Shown here: piece after piece, positions 38,930-49,117 of the stretch
Layout of the letters: each line of letters starts with the position of its first letter
Position numbering within the stretch: the stretch's first letter is position 1
Origin: Apiotrichum sp. Y4204
Taxonomy: Eukaryota > Basidiomycota > Tremellomycetes > Trichosporonales > Trichosporonaceae
Length of the DNA: 64,000 nucleotides
Reading direction: 5' to 3'
Assembly: GCA_025531455.1 (NCBI GenBank)
Contig: JAMYHL010000015.1
Location: 310,001-374,000, forward strand
The notes under the pieces: generated by a model
The model's input: only the letters and a program-made list of their open reading frames with translations
The model's database searches: none
What the model was told of the DNA's origin: nothing
Position numbers and translations under genes: made by a program

Positions 38930-40765
38930 CTAGTGCGCAGCAAAGCCACCCTCGGTGGCGACGATTGTCTTGTAGCGCTTGGACGCCTTGACGGGGTTGG
39001 GCTGCTCGTAGATCCAGTCGAGCTCCTCGAGGGTGCGCCCCTGGCTCTCGACGCCGAAGAGGTACCAAGCGATGGCCTCGACGACGTCCCATCCGACAAA
39101 GACGTAGATGTACTTGTACTACGGGGTTAGCGAAAAGCTCTGAGATACCGCAAGGCGTAGGACTCACTCCGAGATTGTGCAGACCGATAGGACCCGCAAA
39201 CTGGTTGATGAAGCCGATGGCGTTGACGATGAAGCCGGACGCGGCGAGGCCCTTTGCGCGCATGGTGGTTGTGAGGGCCTCGACGGGGATGACACCCTGC
39301 AGCGGCGTGTAGGTGAACGAGTACATGCAGTTGAAGAGGAAGTAGAATGCGAGGGCGCTCTGGCCGATCTTCTGGTCAATGGTGCCGCTGCTGCGGGTCT
39401 GGTTGTCCATGACGGCCGAGAGGCCGGCGTTGACGGCCAGAAGCACCGCACACATGAACGTGCCGGCGGGGAGGATGGCGCGGCGGGGCATGCGGTCGGT
39501 GAGCGAGGCGGCGGTGATGGCGCAGAATGCCGAGATAACCTGGTTGACAATGTTGTACCCGAGACGCTGGGCGACAGTGTTGACGCCGAGGTTCTGGAAG
39601 ATGACAGTGTTGAAGTATCCGAGACCGTTGCCTGAGAACTGGCCAAAGATGGAGATCATGAGCACCTGGGTCATGCGCCAGCGTCCACCACGGGTGAAGA
39701 AGAGCGGGCGGTAGTCCCACCACACCTTGTCGATCGAGTCGACGGCAATGCTCTCGCGCATCTCGCGCAGCTGGAAGAGCACGAGCGGCGCGTTCGGGTC
39801 TCCGTTCCCGTGGTACTTTGTCAGGAAGGCGTGTGCGCCGACCTCATCGCCCTGTGCCATGAGGTAGCGGGGCGACTCGGGGATGACAAACACGAGGCCA
39901 ATGACGAGGAGGCACGCAAACGCCTGGAGAATGAGCGGGAGGCGCCACGCCATGTTGCCCTGCGAGTCAGCAATCAGGCCTTGTAGTGAGAAGGCTTCAC
40001 GCACCTTCATGTAGGAGCAGCCAAAGGTGATAATTGCGGCGGGGATTGATCCGCCAAACCAGCCGCAGTTGTACAGGCCCGTGCAGCGTCCGCGCCACTG
40101 CGGCGGGGCAATTTCCATCGAGTAAGCGGGAGCAGCGACGGTCATGACCGCGATGCCGAAGCCGAGCACAAGGCGGCCGACCATGAACTGCGCGACGTGG
40201 TTTCCAGTTGCGGTGAGGATCATACCGAGGATGATGATCCACGCGCCAATGAACATTGCCTTGCGGCTGATGTAAGTATAGGCTTGACTTGCCTATGATG
40301 TGTCACAATCCGCTACTCACCGGCCGAAGCGGTCCGAGAGGACGGCAGCAAACGGCGAGCCGACCATGGCTCCAACAGTGTAGATGGCGAACACGGCTTC
40401 ACGTCAACACACTGATTAATTACCAGAACTCACCTCCGATGAGAGTGCCCGTCTTCTCCACTTTGAACGTGTCGCGGAACGCAGGCATGTCCTCGATGGC
40501 AGTCATGAGCGAGCCGTCGTACCCGTTCGCGAACGCGCAGCAGCACGCAGTAAACACCGAGACTGGGATTAGCTGGCACCACGCGTGAGTATTCACTGTA
40601 GAGCGTGATGGAGGACTTGGACCAGCGCGGGATGTTGGACTTTTCGAGCACGGTTGCGAGATCGTATTCCTCTGGGGTCGTCGAGTCCTTGCGGTCGACG
40701 TGGGAGACGTCGACCGTGCCATCAAGCTTCTCGCCTACGGCGAAATCGCGCTTCTCGTCGATCAT
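38930..40765 (-). CDS. MFS sugar transporter (lactose permease/hexose type)
   Basis: Probable proton-coupled sugar importer of the plasma membrane, 12 TM segments. Exons 40597-40765, 40434-40562, 40321-40396, 40005-40266, 39168-39959 and 38930-39118 give 538 aa. Sugar-porter signatures: NGYDGSLMTAI in TM1, a DRFGRRKAMFIGA loop 2-3 motif (split by an intron), PESPRYLMAQG after TM6, GNMAWRLPLILQ, FGQFSGNGLGYF in TM7, and GVESQGRTLEELDWIYE after TM12. The 45-nt intron at 39960-40004 is stop-free in frame, so reading through it would add 15 spurious residues. The N-terminal ~60 residues are hydrophilic. Substrate not predictable from sequence; the closest remembered relatives are fungal lactose permease-like transporters. 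Confidence 0.92.
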
Positions 40766-42266
40766 GATGGGGTTGTAGCTGGCTCTGAGTCTGGACCTGG
40801 GTTTGAGTCTTGGTTTTGGTGAGTCTAGAGGGTGAGGTCGGCTGGTCGAGACTTGGGCCTGGGACTCCGACACCCGCCCTTATATCGTCGTCGAGACATG
40901 GATGTGTAGTGAGTAATCAACACGAGCAGTAAGTGAGGATCGCAGGACACGCAGGATCGCAGTGGCGGCATGGGTAAGGATGTCAAAGTCTGAGGTGAAG
41001 CAGAAAAACGGGCCGCGATCGCGATGCCGCGCTCGCGATATCCCCCGTCGCGGCCGTGTGAGCGAACGAGAAACTTGGCTGGAACCCGGGAGGCGTCCGG
41101 GTGCAGAAGGGACCGGGTAGGTGCCCCGGGGGGTGCGGACAAGCTCGTCCTTGGCAAACCTGTCTGTGGGGCCGCAAAGAACAACGGAACATTGGCCTCG
41201 GAGGCTGCTTGCGGGCCGTAGAAATGGCCCGGGTGGGGTGGACGGTTGTTCTGTGTGGCGTTGTGGCGGATCATAAATGGCCCGATTGGTCTGAATCTGT
41301 GATTTTTCTTGCCACTCCCACCGCGGGCCGAGATCAATCGAAACGCATCGGATTCTGCGTGCCCAGACTTTGTCAGGTGCTCCTTCTGGATTATGTTTCT
41401 GATGATGCGGCCGGGGCATGTGTTACACAGAACTGAACTCATCTGCTCATCCGCGCGGGGTGACTCCCCGGTGTTGAGGACACCCGAGCAGCATGTGAAA
41501 CATATTCCACGATGTGGCGCAAACATGTCGGTCAAACTAGGCAGCTACCGTTGACCGTGCGGGGGGGACATTCAGAGTGTCATCTGATGCCAGAGCGGAC
41601 CTACCCAGCGGCCAGTGGACTATGCCCGCTGCGGTGCACAGAGCTTGAAAGCTCGCGGCATGATAGGCATGCTGCTCAGGATTACTGTAAGTGTGGCACG
41701 GCCTTGTGAACCCAATCGACTGCTTCACTCCCTCAACGCATGAAGCCCGGCCTGTCCACGGCACCGGGTCCACTTCCAGGCTTTCTTCTTTCCTCTATAC
41801 CCATACTCTGCTTGAATTTCATTTGTGACTCCCCAGTTCGGATGCACTTTAGTTGATGGAAAGTCAAACAGGAGGTACGGACGTGAGAAGATGATATCGG
41901 CCCGAATGTCATGCGCCGGATCAAAAATGACCCGAGTGGTCGGAAGGTTAACACTACGACGGCTTGAACGGGTCAAGGACACCGAACAGCAACGTTGGCA
42001 GTGTCGGACCGTCCGTGCGGTCGTGCAGCTGCTCTCGCTCATCATTGGTGATAATGTTCAGACACCTTCAGCCGGCTTCGAGCATGACAGATATGGGACA
42101 TACACCGTTGCGGGCCCGAACGTGGTCCGCTCAGTTCACGCGCTCCGCTCACGCCACTTACAATGTTGCCTTTCGACACCATGGTGCATCAGAACCCTCG
42201 CAAGAGGGCGGACAAGACCGCTTCGCAATCACTGGACATGCAAGAATACCCAAGCTGCATGCAACA
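40766..42266. other. Intergenic, 1.5 kb
   Basis: Promoter side of the sugar transporter and 3' side of HAL2. Short overlapping open frames only. Confidence 0.5.
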
Positions 42267-43358
42267 TTACTGCTCGCCAAGAAGGTCCAGCAACCCCTCC
42301 TCCCTCAGCGTCTCCTTCACGCCCTCGAGGACACGGGCATGCAGCGCCGCCGGCGCAGCCACGAATCCATAGTTGTCGACCATGCTCCGCCCGGCAGTGA
42401 GGCTGATCGGGCGGCCGTCGACATCCGTAATCTTGCCCCCGACCTCTTCGAAGAGGAGCATCGCGCCCGCATGGTCCCAGATCTTGCCGATCCGCGCGCG
42501 CGAGCGGTACACCCAGAATGTGCAGTTTGCCGCGCCGAGACCGAGCACCGCCCACCGCAGCACCCAGCCCAGCAGGTCGTTTCCGGGATATGTGACGCCA
42601 ATGCGCTCGGCGATCTTCGGATTCAGCCCGGGGACGGTCGAGTTTGAGCCGTGTACGCAGGTCACGGAGACGAGGTTGGCGTCCGCGCCGGTCGCGTCTG
42701 CGTGTCGGGGGATTCGCCGGGGGGCGAGATCAAGTGGTCCGGGGAGCGGGCGGATATATGTCCCGTGCGAGCGGATCGCGTACATGATGCTTCCTGTACC
42801 AGAGGGATCGAGCGTGTCGTTGTTAATGGGCGCGACGGCGTCCGCAGCGAGCAGAGGCAGGCCAACAATACCCACGCTCTGCTGCCCGTTCTCGACGAGA
42901 CACACGTTGATCGCATAGTTTTCGCCGCGGACAAACGTCTTTGTCCCGTCAATCGGATCCATGACCCAGGACCGGCTCTGCTGGTGGGGCTCGCCGTGGC
43001 CGCAGAGGTCTAGGAGGCGTAACATCTGCTCCGGAGACTCGGGGATACGGCAGGGCGACTCGGGTGAGAGTTCTTTCCCGACCTCCTGGAGGAGGCCCCA
43101 CACGGCGTCGGCGAGTTTAGGGTCCGCGCGTACGTTGTCCGCCGACTCCTCGCCCACGAACCGGTCGTCGGGGAACGCGGCGTGCAGGCTGGCGGTCAGC
43201 AGCGCCTGAATCGCGAGGTCCGCCATCGTGACTGGTGTGTGGTCCTCCTTCTCCACAACGCCCTTGTCTGGCGCGACGAGGACGCGCCGGCTCAGCGCGG
43301 CCGCGTGCTGGATTGCTGCGATGGCGACGGACAGCTCGCGCGCGTATGGTCCGTCCAT
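42267..43358 (-). CDS. HAL2: 3'(2'),5'-bisphosphate nucleotidase (PAP phosphatase)
   Basis: Hydrolyses 3'-phosphoadenosine 5'-phosphate to AMP in sulfate assimilation; the family enzyme (Hal2/Met22) is Mg2+-dependent and inhibited by Li+ and Na+. Single exon, 363 aa, usual length. Metal-binding motifs of the inositol monophosphatase superfamily: GEES (Glu70, Glu71), DPIDGT (134-139) and WDHAGA (Asp295). VTMADLAIQALL near residue 43 and the GSIMYAIRSHGTY block match the PAP phosphatase branch. It is the only conserved gene in the minus-strand housekeeping block without an intron. Confidence 0.92.
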   Translation of the reverse strand: MDGPYARELSVAIAAIQHAAALSRRVLVAPDKGVVEKEDHTPVTMADLAIQALLTASLHAAFPDDRFVGEESADNVRADPKLADAVWGLLQEVGKELSPESPCRIPESPEQMLRLLDLCGHGEPHQQSRSWVMDPIDGTKTFVRGENYAINVCLVENGQQSVGIVGLPLLAADAVAPINNDTLDPSGTGSIMYAIRSHGTYIRPLPGPLDLAPRRIPRHADATGADANLVSVTCVHGSNSTVPGLNPKIAERIGVTYPGNDLLGWVLRWAVLGLGAANCTFWVYRSRARIGKIWDHAGAMLLFEEVGGKITDVDGRPISLTAGRSMVDNYGFVAAPAALHARVLEGVKETLREEGLLDLLGEQ

Positions 43359-44122
43359 GATGGGCGAAATTCGGGGGAGATAAGATAAAGACGGAAGGAG
43401 GAGGGAGGGGAGACGTGGATCGGGATCGTCGGTTTCCAGAAAGGATCGGCGAACTATGTGGCTATCGGAGGATTCACACAGGTGGGCCAGTGGTGTTGTT
43501 CAGATGAAGCGCAATGAAGAATAAAGCAACATTCAAGTAGGTGAGGAATATGGGAAGATGTAAGTGACTGCAACGAGTGTGGTCACGCGCAGGGCCTACC
43601 ATTCCGACCATCGTCAGTGGTGGTGGAGGCGGTGGAGGCGGCTTTATCAGTTTATCAGGCCCCGCCCAGAACGAACTGTGTCGATAAGCAACGTGCAATG
43701 CAATGTGCCTTCGAAGCGCCTTCCACGCACAAGAGCAAGTGCTTCGACTGCTAGCAAACCACCATGGTCCCCAGCAGCAGCGCTCTGCCTTTCCTTTGCT
43801 TTGTCATTCACTTTCCGGTCTGCTGCTGCACGTTTCATCATTAATCTGGGCATGTGATAGAAACAGAAACATCGCTGTGGCCGTTCACCAGCGTGTCCAC
43901 TGCAGCCCATGAATGCTCTCACCCCGCCTCAAGTTCTGGATATTCGATTCATCGCAACTACTACTGCTCTTACACGTCTTCTCGCACTTTCTTTTCTTTA
44001 CTTCCTACTTTTGTCTTTCTTCATTTCCTCTCGCGTGTACATTAGGAACTGGGTCGTAGGGATCGTGTTCGGTGCGGACGAGGGGGATGTGAGGGGGACT
44101 GAGGAGGGACCGCGGTGTCTGC
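43359..44122. other. Intergenic, 760 bp
   Basis: HAL2 promoter and 3' region of the repeat protein. A GGTGGNGG-type run occurs near 43620. No gene seen. Confidence 0.5.
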
Positions 44123-47100
44123 TTACGTGGCCGACGCGCCGGGTGTGATCTTGTCGACAATCTTCTCAAGAAGCGTCGGCTGGGCGGCGGGGTCGGTCGG
44201 CGCCGTGCCAGTTGTCGGGTGGCTGGCGCGCTCGCGCTCCTCGGGAGTGTCAAACGACTCGGGGTACGCGCCTGGCACGTGTCCGATCTTGTCGTCGCCC
44301 ACGCGGCTCGGCGTGATCGAAGAGTTGCCGGATCCGACACCCGCAAGGCCGGCGGTGGGAACACCGCCAGCAGCCGGGTCGCCAGGCTGCCCGCGAGTGG
44401 CGGTGGTGGAGCCGAGACCAGTACCGGTGGTGGAACCGAGGCCGGTGCCGGTGGTGGAACCGAGGCCGGTGCCGGTGGTGGAACCGAGGCCGGTGCCGGT
44501 CTGGGTGCCGTGGGAGGTCTGCGTCGAGTGGCCAAGACCGCCCATGGTGCCCTGACCGTCGTGGCGCTGGCGGAGACCCTCGCTCGCGAGGGCACCCGCG
44601 CCAGCACCGGCACCGGCACCGAGAGCGGCGTCACGGCCGAGGTGGTGCTCGCCCGTGGTTCCCGAGGTGCCCGTGGTAGAGTGGAGGTTGTGGGCGCCGG
44701 TCGAGGAGTGACCAGTGGTGGAGCCGAGACCAGAGCCCATGGTGGAGCCCGTGGTGCCAGCACCGATACCAGAGCCCATGGTGGAGCCCAAGGTGGTGGT
44801 GGTGCCGGGCTGGAGACCACTGCCGCGCTCGCGCTCATGCTCACGCTCACGCTCGCCGTGCTCGCGCTCGTGCTTGCGCTCCTTCTCGTATTGGCTCTCG
44901 TGGTGGTGGTGCATCGCACCGGCGCCGAGGGCACCCGCGCCGGCGCCGAGCCCGGCGTCGCGGCCAAGGTGGTGGTCGCCGGTCGAGTGCGAGCCGTGCG
45001 TGGAGCCGTACGGAGCGCCGGAGGAGGTGCGCGAGCCGAGCGTGTCCGACGCAAGGGTGTGAGAGCCGGGCGTAGTGCCAACACCGCCCATGCCCGTGTC
45101 GCGGCCGATACCAGTGCCCATGTGGGTACCGGTGGAGCCGTGGGTGGTGCCAGTGCCAGTGTGGCCAGTACCGGTCATGCCGCGGTCGCGGTTGTCATCA
45201 CCGTGGCGCATGCCGGAGGCGAGAGCACCAGCGCCAAGGGCGCCGGCGCCGGCGCCAAGCGCGGCGTTACGGCCGCTGTGGTCGTGGTCGCCAGTGTTGA
45301 TGTCGCGCGCACCGGTCAGGCCGCTGTGAGAAGCGGTGCCAGTAACGGGGTGGGTGCCGGAGGTGCTGTGCGAGCCAGTGAGGCCGGTGCCCTGAGAGCC
45401 AGTGAGGCCGCTACCGTGCGAGCCAGTGAGGCCGCTACCGTGCGAGCCAGTCAGGCCGGACCCGTGCGAGCCAGTGAGACCAGAGCCGTGGGTCGAGGTA
45501 AGGTTGTTGTTGCCGACACCGTGGCCGGTGTTGCCGGGAGTGGAGCCAAGGCCGGAGTGGCTGGGCGAGTTGAGGTCGGAGCCAAGACCAGTACCAGTAG
45601 AAGACATATCACGGCGGTCCCGGTTCTCGTCGCGGTGGTGCATGCCCGAGGCAAGAGCACCCGCGCCGAGGGCGCCGGCGCCAGCACCAAGCGCGGCGTT
45701 GCGGCCGGTGTGGTCGCTGCTGTGCAGGTCGCGGGACTGGCCCATGCTAGAGTGCGAGCCAAGGCCAGAGTCGTGCGTGCCGGTAGTGCCGTGAGTGCCG
45801 GTGAGACCAGACGGGCCGTGAGTGCCGGTGAGGCCCGACGAGCCGTGAGTGCCGGTAAGGCCGGAGCCATGGGAACCAGTCAGGCCAGAGCCCTGGGAGC
45901 CCGTGAGGCCGGTACCGTGGGAGCCAGTAAGGCCAGTGTTGTCGCGACCCGAGCCGAGGCCAGTGGAGCCGTGAGTGGAACCAAGGCCGGTGTTGTCGTG
46001 CGAGCCGAGGCCGGTACCAGTGCCGGTCATGTCGCGGCGGTCGCGGTTCTCGTCGCGGTTGTGCAGGCCAGAGGCAAGAGCACCAGCGCCGAGGGCGCCG
46101 GCGCCGGCACCCAGCGCAGCGTTGCGGCCGGTGTGGTCGTGGTCACCTGTGTGCAGGTCGCGGGCCTGGCCCATGCCGGTGTGCGAGCCGGTGCCGGTAG
46201 TGCCGTGGGTGCCGGTGAGGCCAGTGCCGTGGGAGCCAGTGAGGCCAGTGCCGTGGGAGCCAGTGAGGCCAGAACCGTGGGAGCCGGTGAGGCCAGTGTT
46301 GTCGTGAGTCGAGCCAAGGCCGCTGGTGCCGTGAGTGGAACCGAGGCCGCTGGTGCCGTGAGTCGAGCCAAGACCAGAGCCAGTCTGGCCGGAAGTCATG
46401 TCACGGGCGCGGTTCTCGTTGTGGTGGTGCATCGCACCGGCACCGAGGGCACCAGCGCCGGCGCCGAGCGCGGCATCGCGGCCGAGGTGGTGGTCGCGGT
46501 TAGAGTCAGTCGCGAGCGTCGACTGGCCGGGCATGTGGGTGCCAGAGGTAGCGGTGCCGGGCATGTGCGAGGTGCCCGTCTGGCCGGGCATGTGAGTCCC
46601 CGAAGACTGCGAGGGAACGTGGGTGCCCGAAGTGGTGCCGACGGCGGAGGGGGTGCGGTCCGAGCCGGTCAGACCAGTGTGGCCAGTGTGGCCGGTCATG
46701 CCCTCCCTGTCGAGCTGCTTCTGGTCGTGGTGGTGCTTGGCGCCCATGGCAGCGGCGCCGAGACCGCCAGCGCCGGCGCCGAGGGCAGCGTCGCGGCCCA
46801 GGCGGCGGTCGGTCGTGTCAGAGGCAAGGTTCGACTGGCCGGGCATGTGCGAGCCAGTGGTCGTGGTGCCAGGCATGTGCGAGCCGGTCATACCGGTGGT
46901 CCCAGTAGTGCCAGGCATGTGCGAGCCGGTCATGCCAGTGGTGCCAGTAGTACCGGTGGTTCCGGGCATGTGCGAGCCGGTGTGCGAGCCCATGTCGCGG
47001 TCGAGCTGCTTCTGGTCGTGGTGGTGCTTGGCACCCATGGCACCAGCACCGAGGGCACCAGCGCCGCCCGCGAGCGCGGCGTCGCGACCGTAGTTGTGGT

Positions 47101-49117
47101 CGCCGCGGGTCGTGTCGGTGGCGAGCGTGTTCGAGTGGCCGAGACCCTGCGAGCCCGTCATGTGCGAGCCGGTAGAGCCCGACATGGGCGACGCGCCGGT
47201 CATGCCGTGGGTTCCAGTGGTGCCAGTGGTACCAGTGCCGGGCATGTGCGAGCCCGTCGAGGTGTGGCCGGTGTGCGAGCCCATCTCCCTGTCAAGCTGC
47301 TTCTGGTCGTGGTGGTGCTTGGCACCCATAGCACCGGCACCGAGGGCGCCAGCGCCGCCAGCAAGCGCGGCGTCGCGACCGTAGTTGTGGTCGCCGCGGG
47401 TCGTGTCCGTAGCGAGAGTGTTGGACTGGCCGAGGGGCTGCGAGCCACCCATGTGCGAGCCGGTAGTGGTGCTGGTGTCACGGTGGCCAGGGAGGTGGTG
47501 GCCAGAAGTGCCGGTCGTGCTGGTATGGCCGGAGCGCTCGCGGTCAAGCTTCTTCTCGTCGTGGTGGTGCTTCGCGCCCGCAGCAGCGGCGCCGAGGCCG
47601 CCTCCAGCAGCAGCGTCGCGGCCGAGGTGGCGGTCCTTGTGTGCCGGGTCCGAGGTGAGCGTGCTGTCTCCCGCGCGGGTGCCGGTGGTACCCGGAGTGT
47701 GGTGCGAGCCCAGACCAGTACCTGTACCGGTGTGGCTTGCCTCGCGGTCAAGCTGCTTCTGGTCGTGGTGGTGCTTGGCGCCCATGGCACCAGCGCCAAC
47801 GGCACCAGCGCCGCCTGCGAGCGCCGCATCGCGGCCGAGGTGCGAGTCCTTGTGGGCCGGGTCGTTGATGTGGGTGCCCTCCATCTGGCGGTTGAGACCC
47901 GCCATACCAGGAGTGGCGCCAGAGCCGGTCCTCTCAGAGGGGACAGTCTGGTCGTGTGCAGGGGGGATGTTGCGCGTTCCAGCACCGGTCGCGGCCTGGT
48001 CGAGTTGTCCGCTCTGGTGGGCAGCCGCGGCGGCCTGATCGACGTTGCCATCGTGTGCCACGGCGTCGGCGACATGAGCTAGCGGCCCAGTAGAGTCGAG
48101 CTTGGCACCTGTCACGGGGTCGCGGCCCATCGCGGCGGTGAGCGGCGCCTGGCCGCTCTCGAGCATGTGGAGCGATAGCTGGGGGTCGGCGGCGTTGTGG
48201 GCCTGCGGCTTGGACCCCGACGACGACGAGGTGTTGGTCGTCGTGCGGTGCGGCGAGTCTCCAGAGGTGACGCCGGCCCCGGAAGTGGAGGTGCGGGAAG
48301 CCTCGCGGTCGAGATGCTTGTCGTCGTGGTGCGCCTTCGTGGCAGCAGCAGCGGAGCCGAGAGCAGGACCAGAAGAAGAGTGGTGCGTGTCGCGGGTGTC
48401 GCGACCGGCAGTGCCAGGGAGCGAGGTCGTCTCCGTGTGGCCTGCAGTGCGGCCGAGACCCTCGCGCTCGAGCTTCTTGTCGTCGTGGTGCGCCTTGGCG
48501 CCCATCGCGGCGGCACCGAGGCCGCCGGCACCGCCAGCAGTTGTGGCGCCGGTACCCGATTGGCTCGAGAGCGGGTTGCCCGTGCCAGTATGGCTCGAGT
48601 GGCTCGAGAGGGGGTTACCGGTGCCGGTGCCGGAGTGGCTCGAGAGCGGGTTTCCGGAGCCAGTGCCAGTGTGGCCTGAGAGCGGGTTGCCAGTGCCCGT
48701 GCCAGTGTGGCTCGAGAGAGGGTTACCGGAGCCAGTGCCAGAGTGGCTCGAAAGGGGGTTGTTGCCCCGCGCCGCCTCAGCAGCAAGGGTGGGAGCAGTG
48801 CCGTGGCCGGTGGTGCCGGAACCAAGGTGCGTTCCCGTGCCAGGCTGGTTACCGCCGCTCAAGGTCGAGCCGAGGGTGGACGCGAGGTTGGAGGCGCCGC
48901 CCGAGCCGGTGTGCGAGCCCATACCGGAGCCCATTCCGGTTCCTGTCGACTGGGAGTGGGAGCCGGTCAGCGCGTCGCGCGCGTCGCGGGCGAGGTTGCT
49001 GCCGGTTCCAGTACCGGTCGTGCCGGTCGTGTTGGAGTTGTGGAGGGGGTTCATGTCGCCGGCCATGCCCTGCTGGCCGGTGCCGTGCGCTGAGCGCGCA
49101 GAGTTTGTTGGGTCCAT
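44123..49117 (-). CDS. Giant hydrophilic Gly/Thr/His/Ser-rich repeat protein, 13 modules
   Basis: Single exon, 1664 aa, function unknown. Thirteen modules share the plan [L/Y/T]GRDAALGAGAGALGAGA, then a His-rich basic stretch (MGAKHHHDQKQLDRE). They are joined by Gly-Thr-Ser-His spacers of varying length such as TGSHGSGL and HMPGTTGTTG. The Gly/Ala part has GxxxG spacing and could form a short hairpin or helix; the His-rich part could bind metal. The only non-repetitive parts are a middle stretch (APLTAAMGRDPVTGAKLDS) and the C-terminus (EKIVDKITPGASAT). There is no signal peptide. Composition and absence of ordered domains resemble hydrophilin/LEA-like stress proteins, which is an inference. 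The array is prone to length change. The final TAA overlaps a possible GTAAGC donor, so a further exon cannot be excluded. Confidence 0.8.
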   Translation of the reverse strand: MDPTNSARSAHGTGQQGMAGDMNPLHNSNTTGTTGTGTGSNLARDARDALTGSHSQSTGTGMGSGMGSHTGSGGASNLASTLGSTLSGGNQPGTGTHLGSGTTGHGTAPTLAAEAARGNNPLSSHSGTGSGNPLSSHTGTGTGNPLSGHTGTGSGNPLSSHSGTGTGNPLSSHSSHTGTGNPLSSQSGTGATTAGGAGGLGAAAMGAKAHHDDKKLEREGLGRTAGHTETTSLPGTAGRDTRDTHHSSSGPALGSAAAATKAHHDDKHLDREASRTSTSGAGVTSGDSPHRTTTNTSSSSGSKPQAHNAADPQLSLHMLESGQAPLTAAMGRDPVTGAKLDSTGPLAHVADAVAHDGNVDQAAAAAHQSGQLDQAATGAGTRNIPPAHDQTVPSERTGSGATPGMAGLNRQMEGTHINDPAHKDSHLGRDAALAGGAGAVGAGAMGAKHHHDQKQLDREASHTGTGTGLGSHHTPGTTGTRAGDSTLTSDPAHKDRHLGRDAAAGGGLGAAAAGAKHHHDEKKLDRERSGHTSTTGTSGHHLPGHRDTSTTTGSHMGGSQPLGQSNTLATDTTRGDHNYGRDAALAGGAGALGAGAMGAKHHHDQKQLDREMGSHTGHTSTGSHMPGTGTTGTTGTHGMTGASPMSGSTGSHMTGSQGLGHSNTLATDTTRGDHNYGRDAALAGGAGALGAGAMGAKHHHDQKQLDRDMGSHTGSHMPGTTGTTGTTGMTGSHMPGTTGTTGMTGSHMPGTTTTGSHMPGQSNLASDTTDRRLGRDAALGAGAGGLGAAAMGAKHHHDQKQLDREGMTGHTGHTGLTGSDRTPSAVGTTSGTHVPSQSSGTHMPGQTGTSHMPGTATSGTHMPGQSTLATDSNRDHHLGRDAALGAGAGALGAGAMHHHNENRARDMTSGQTGSGLGSTHGTSGLGSTHGTSGLGSTHDNTGLTGSHGSGLTGSHGTGLTGSHGTGLTGTHGTTGTGSHTGMGQARDLHTGDHDHTGRNAALGAGAGALGAGALASGLHNRDENRDRRDMTGTGTGLGSHDNTGLGSTHGSTGLGSGRDNTGLTGSHGTGLTGSQGSGLTGSHGSGLTGTHGSSGLTGTHGPSGLTGTHGTTGTHDSGLGSHSSMGQSRDLHSSDHTGRNAALGAGAGALGAGALASGMHHRDENRDRRDMSSTGTGLGSDLNSPSHSGLGSTPGNTGHGVGNNNLTSTHGSGLTGSHGSGLTGSHGSGLTGSHGSGLTGSQGTGLTGSHSTSGTHPVTGTASHSGLTGARDINTGDHDHSGRNAALGAGAGALGAGALASGMRHGDDNRDRGMTGTGHTGTGTTHGSTGTHMGTGIGRDTGMGGVGTTPGSHTLASDTLGSRTSSGAPYGSTHGSHSTGDHHLGRDAGLGAGAGALGAGAMHHHHESQYEKERKHEREHGEREREHERERGSGLQPGTTTTLGSTMGSGIGAGTTGSTMGSGLGSTTGHSSTGAHNLHSTTGTSGTTGEHHLGRDAALGAGAGAGAGALASEGLRQRHDGQGTMGGLGHSTQTSHGTQTGTGLGSTTGTGLGSTTGTGLGSTTGTGLGSTTATRGQPGDPAAGGVPTAGLAGVGSGNSSITPSRVGDDKIGHVPGAYPESFDTPEERERASHPTTGTAPTDPAAQPTLLEKIVDKITPGASAT

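Noticed and set aside
44219..48082. 1287-codon open frame on the plus strand opposite the repeat protein
   Set aside because: Its composition (Gly/Ala/Val/Arg-rich) is what the antisense of GC-rich Gly/Thr/His repeats gives, and stops are suppressed by codon bias. The minus frame has a coherent modular protein.
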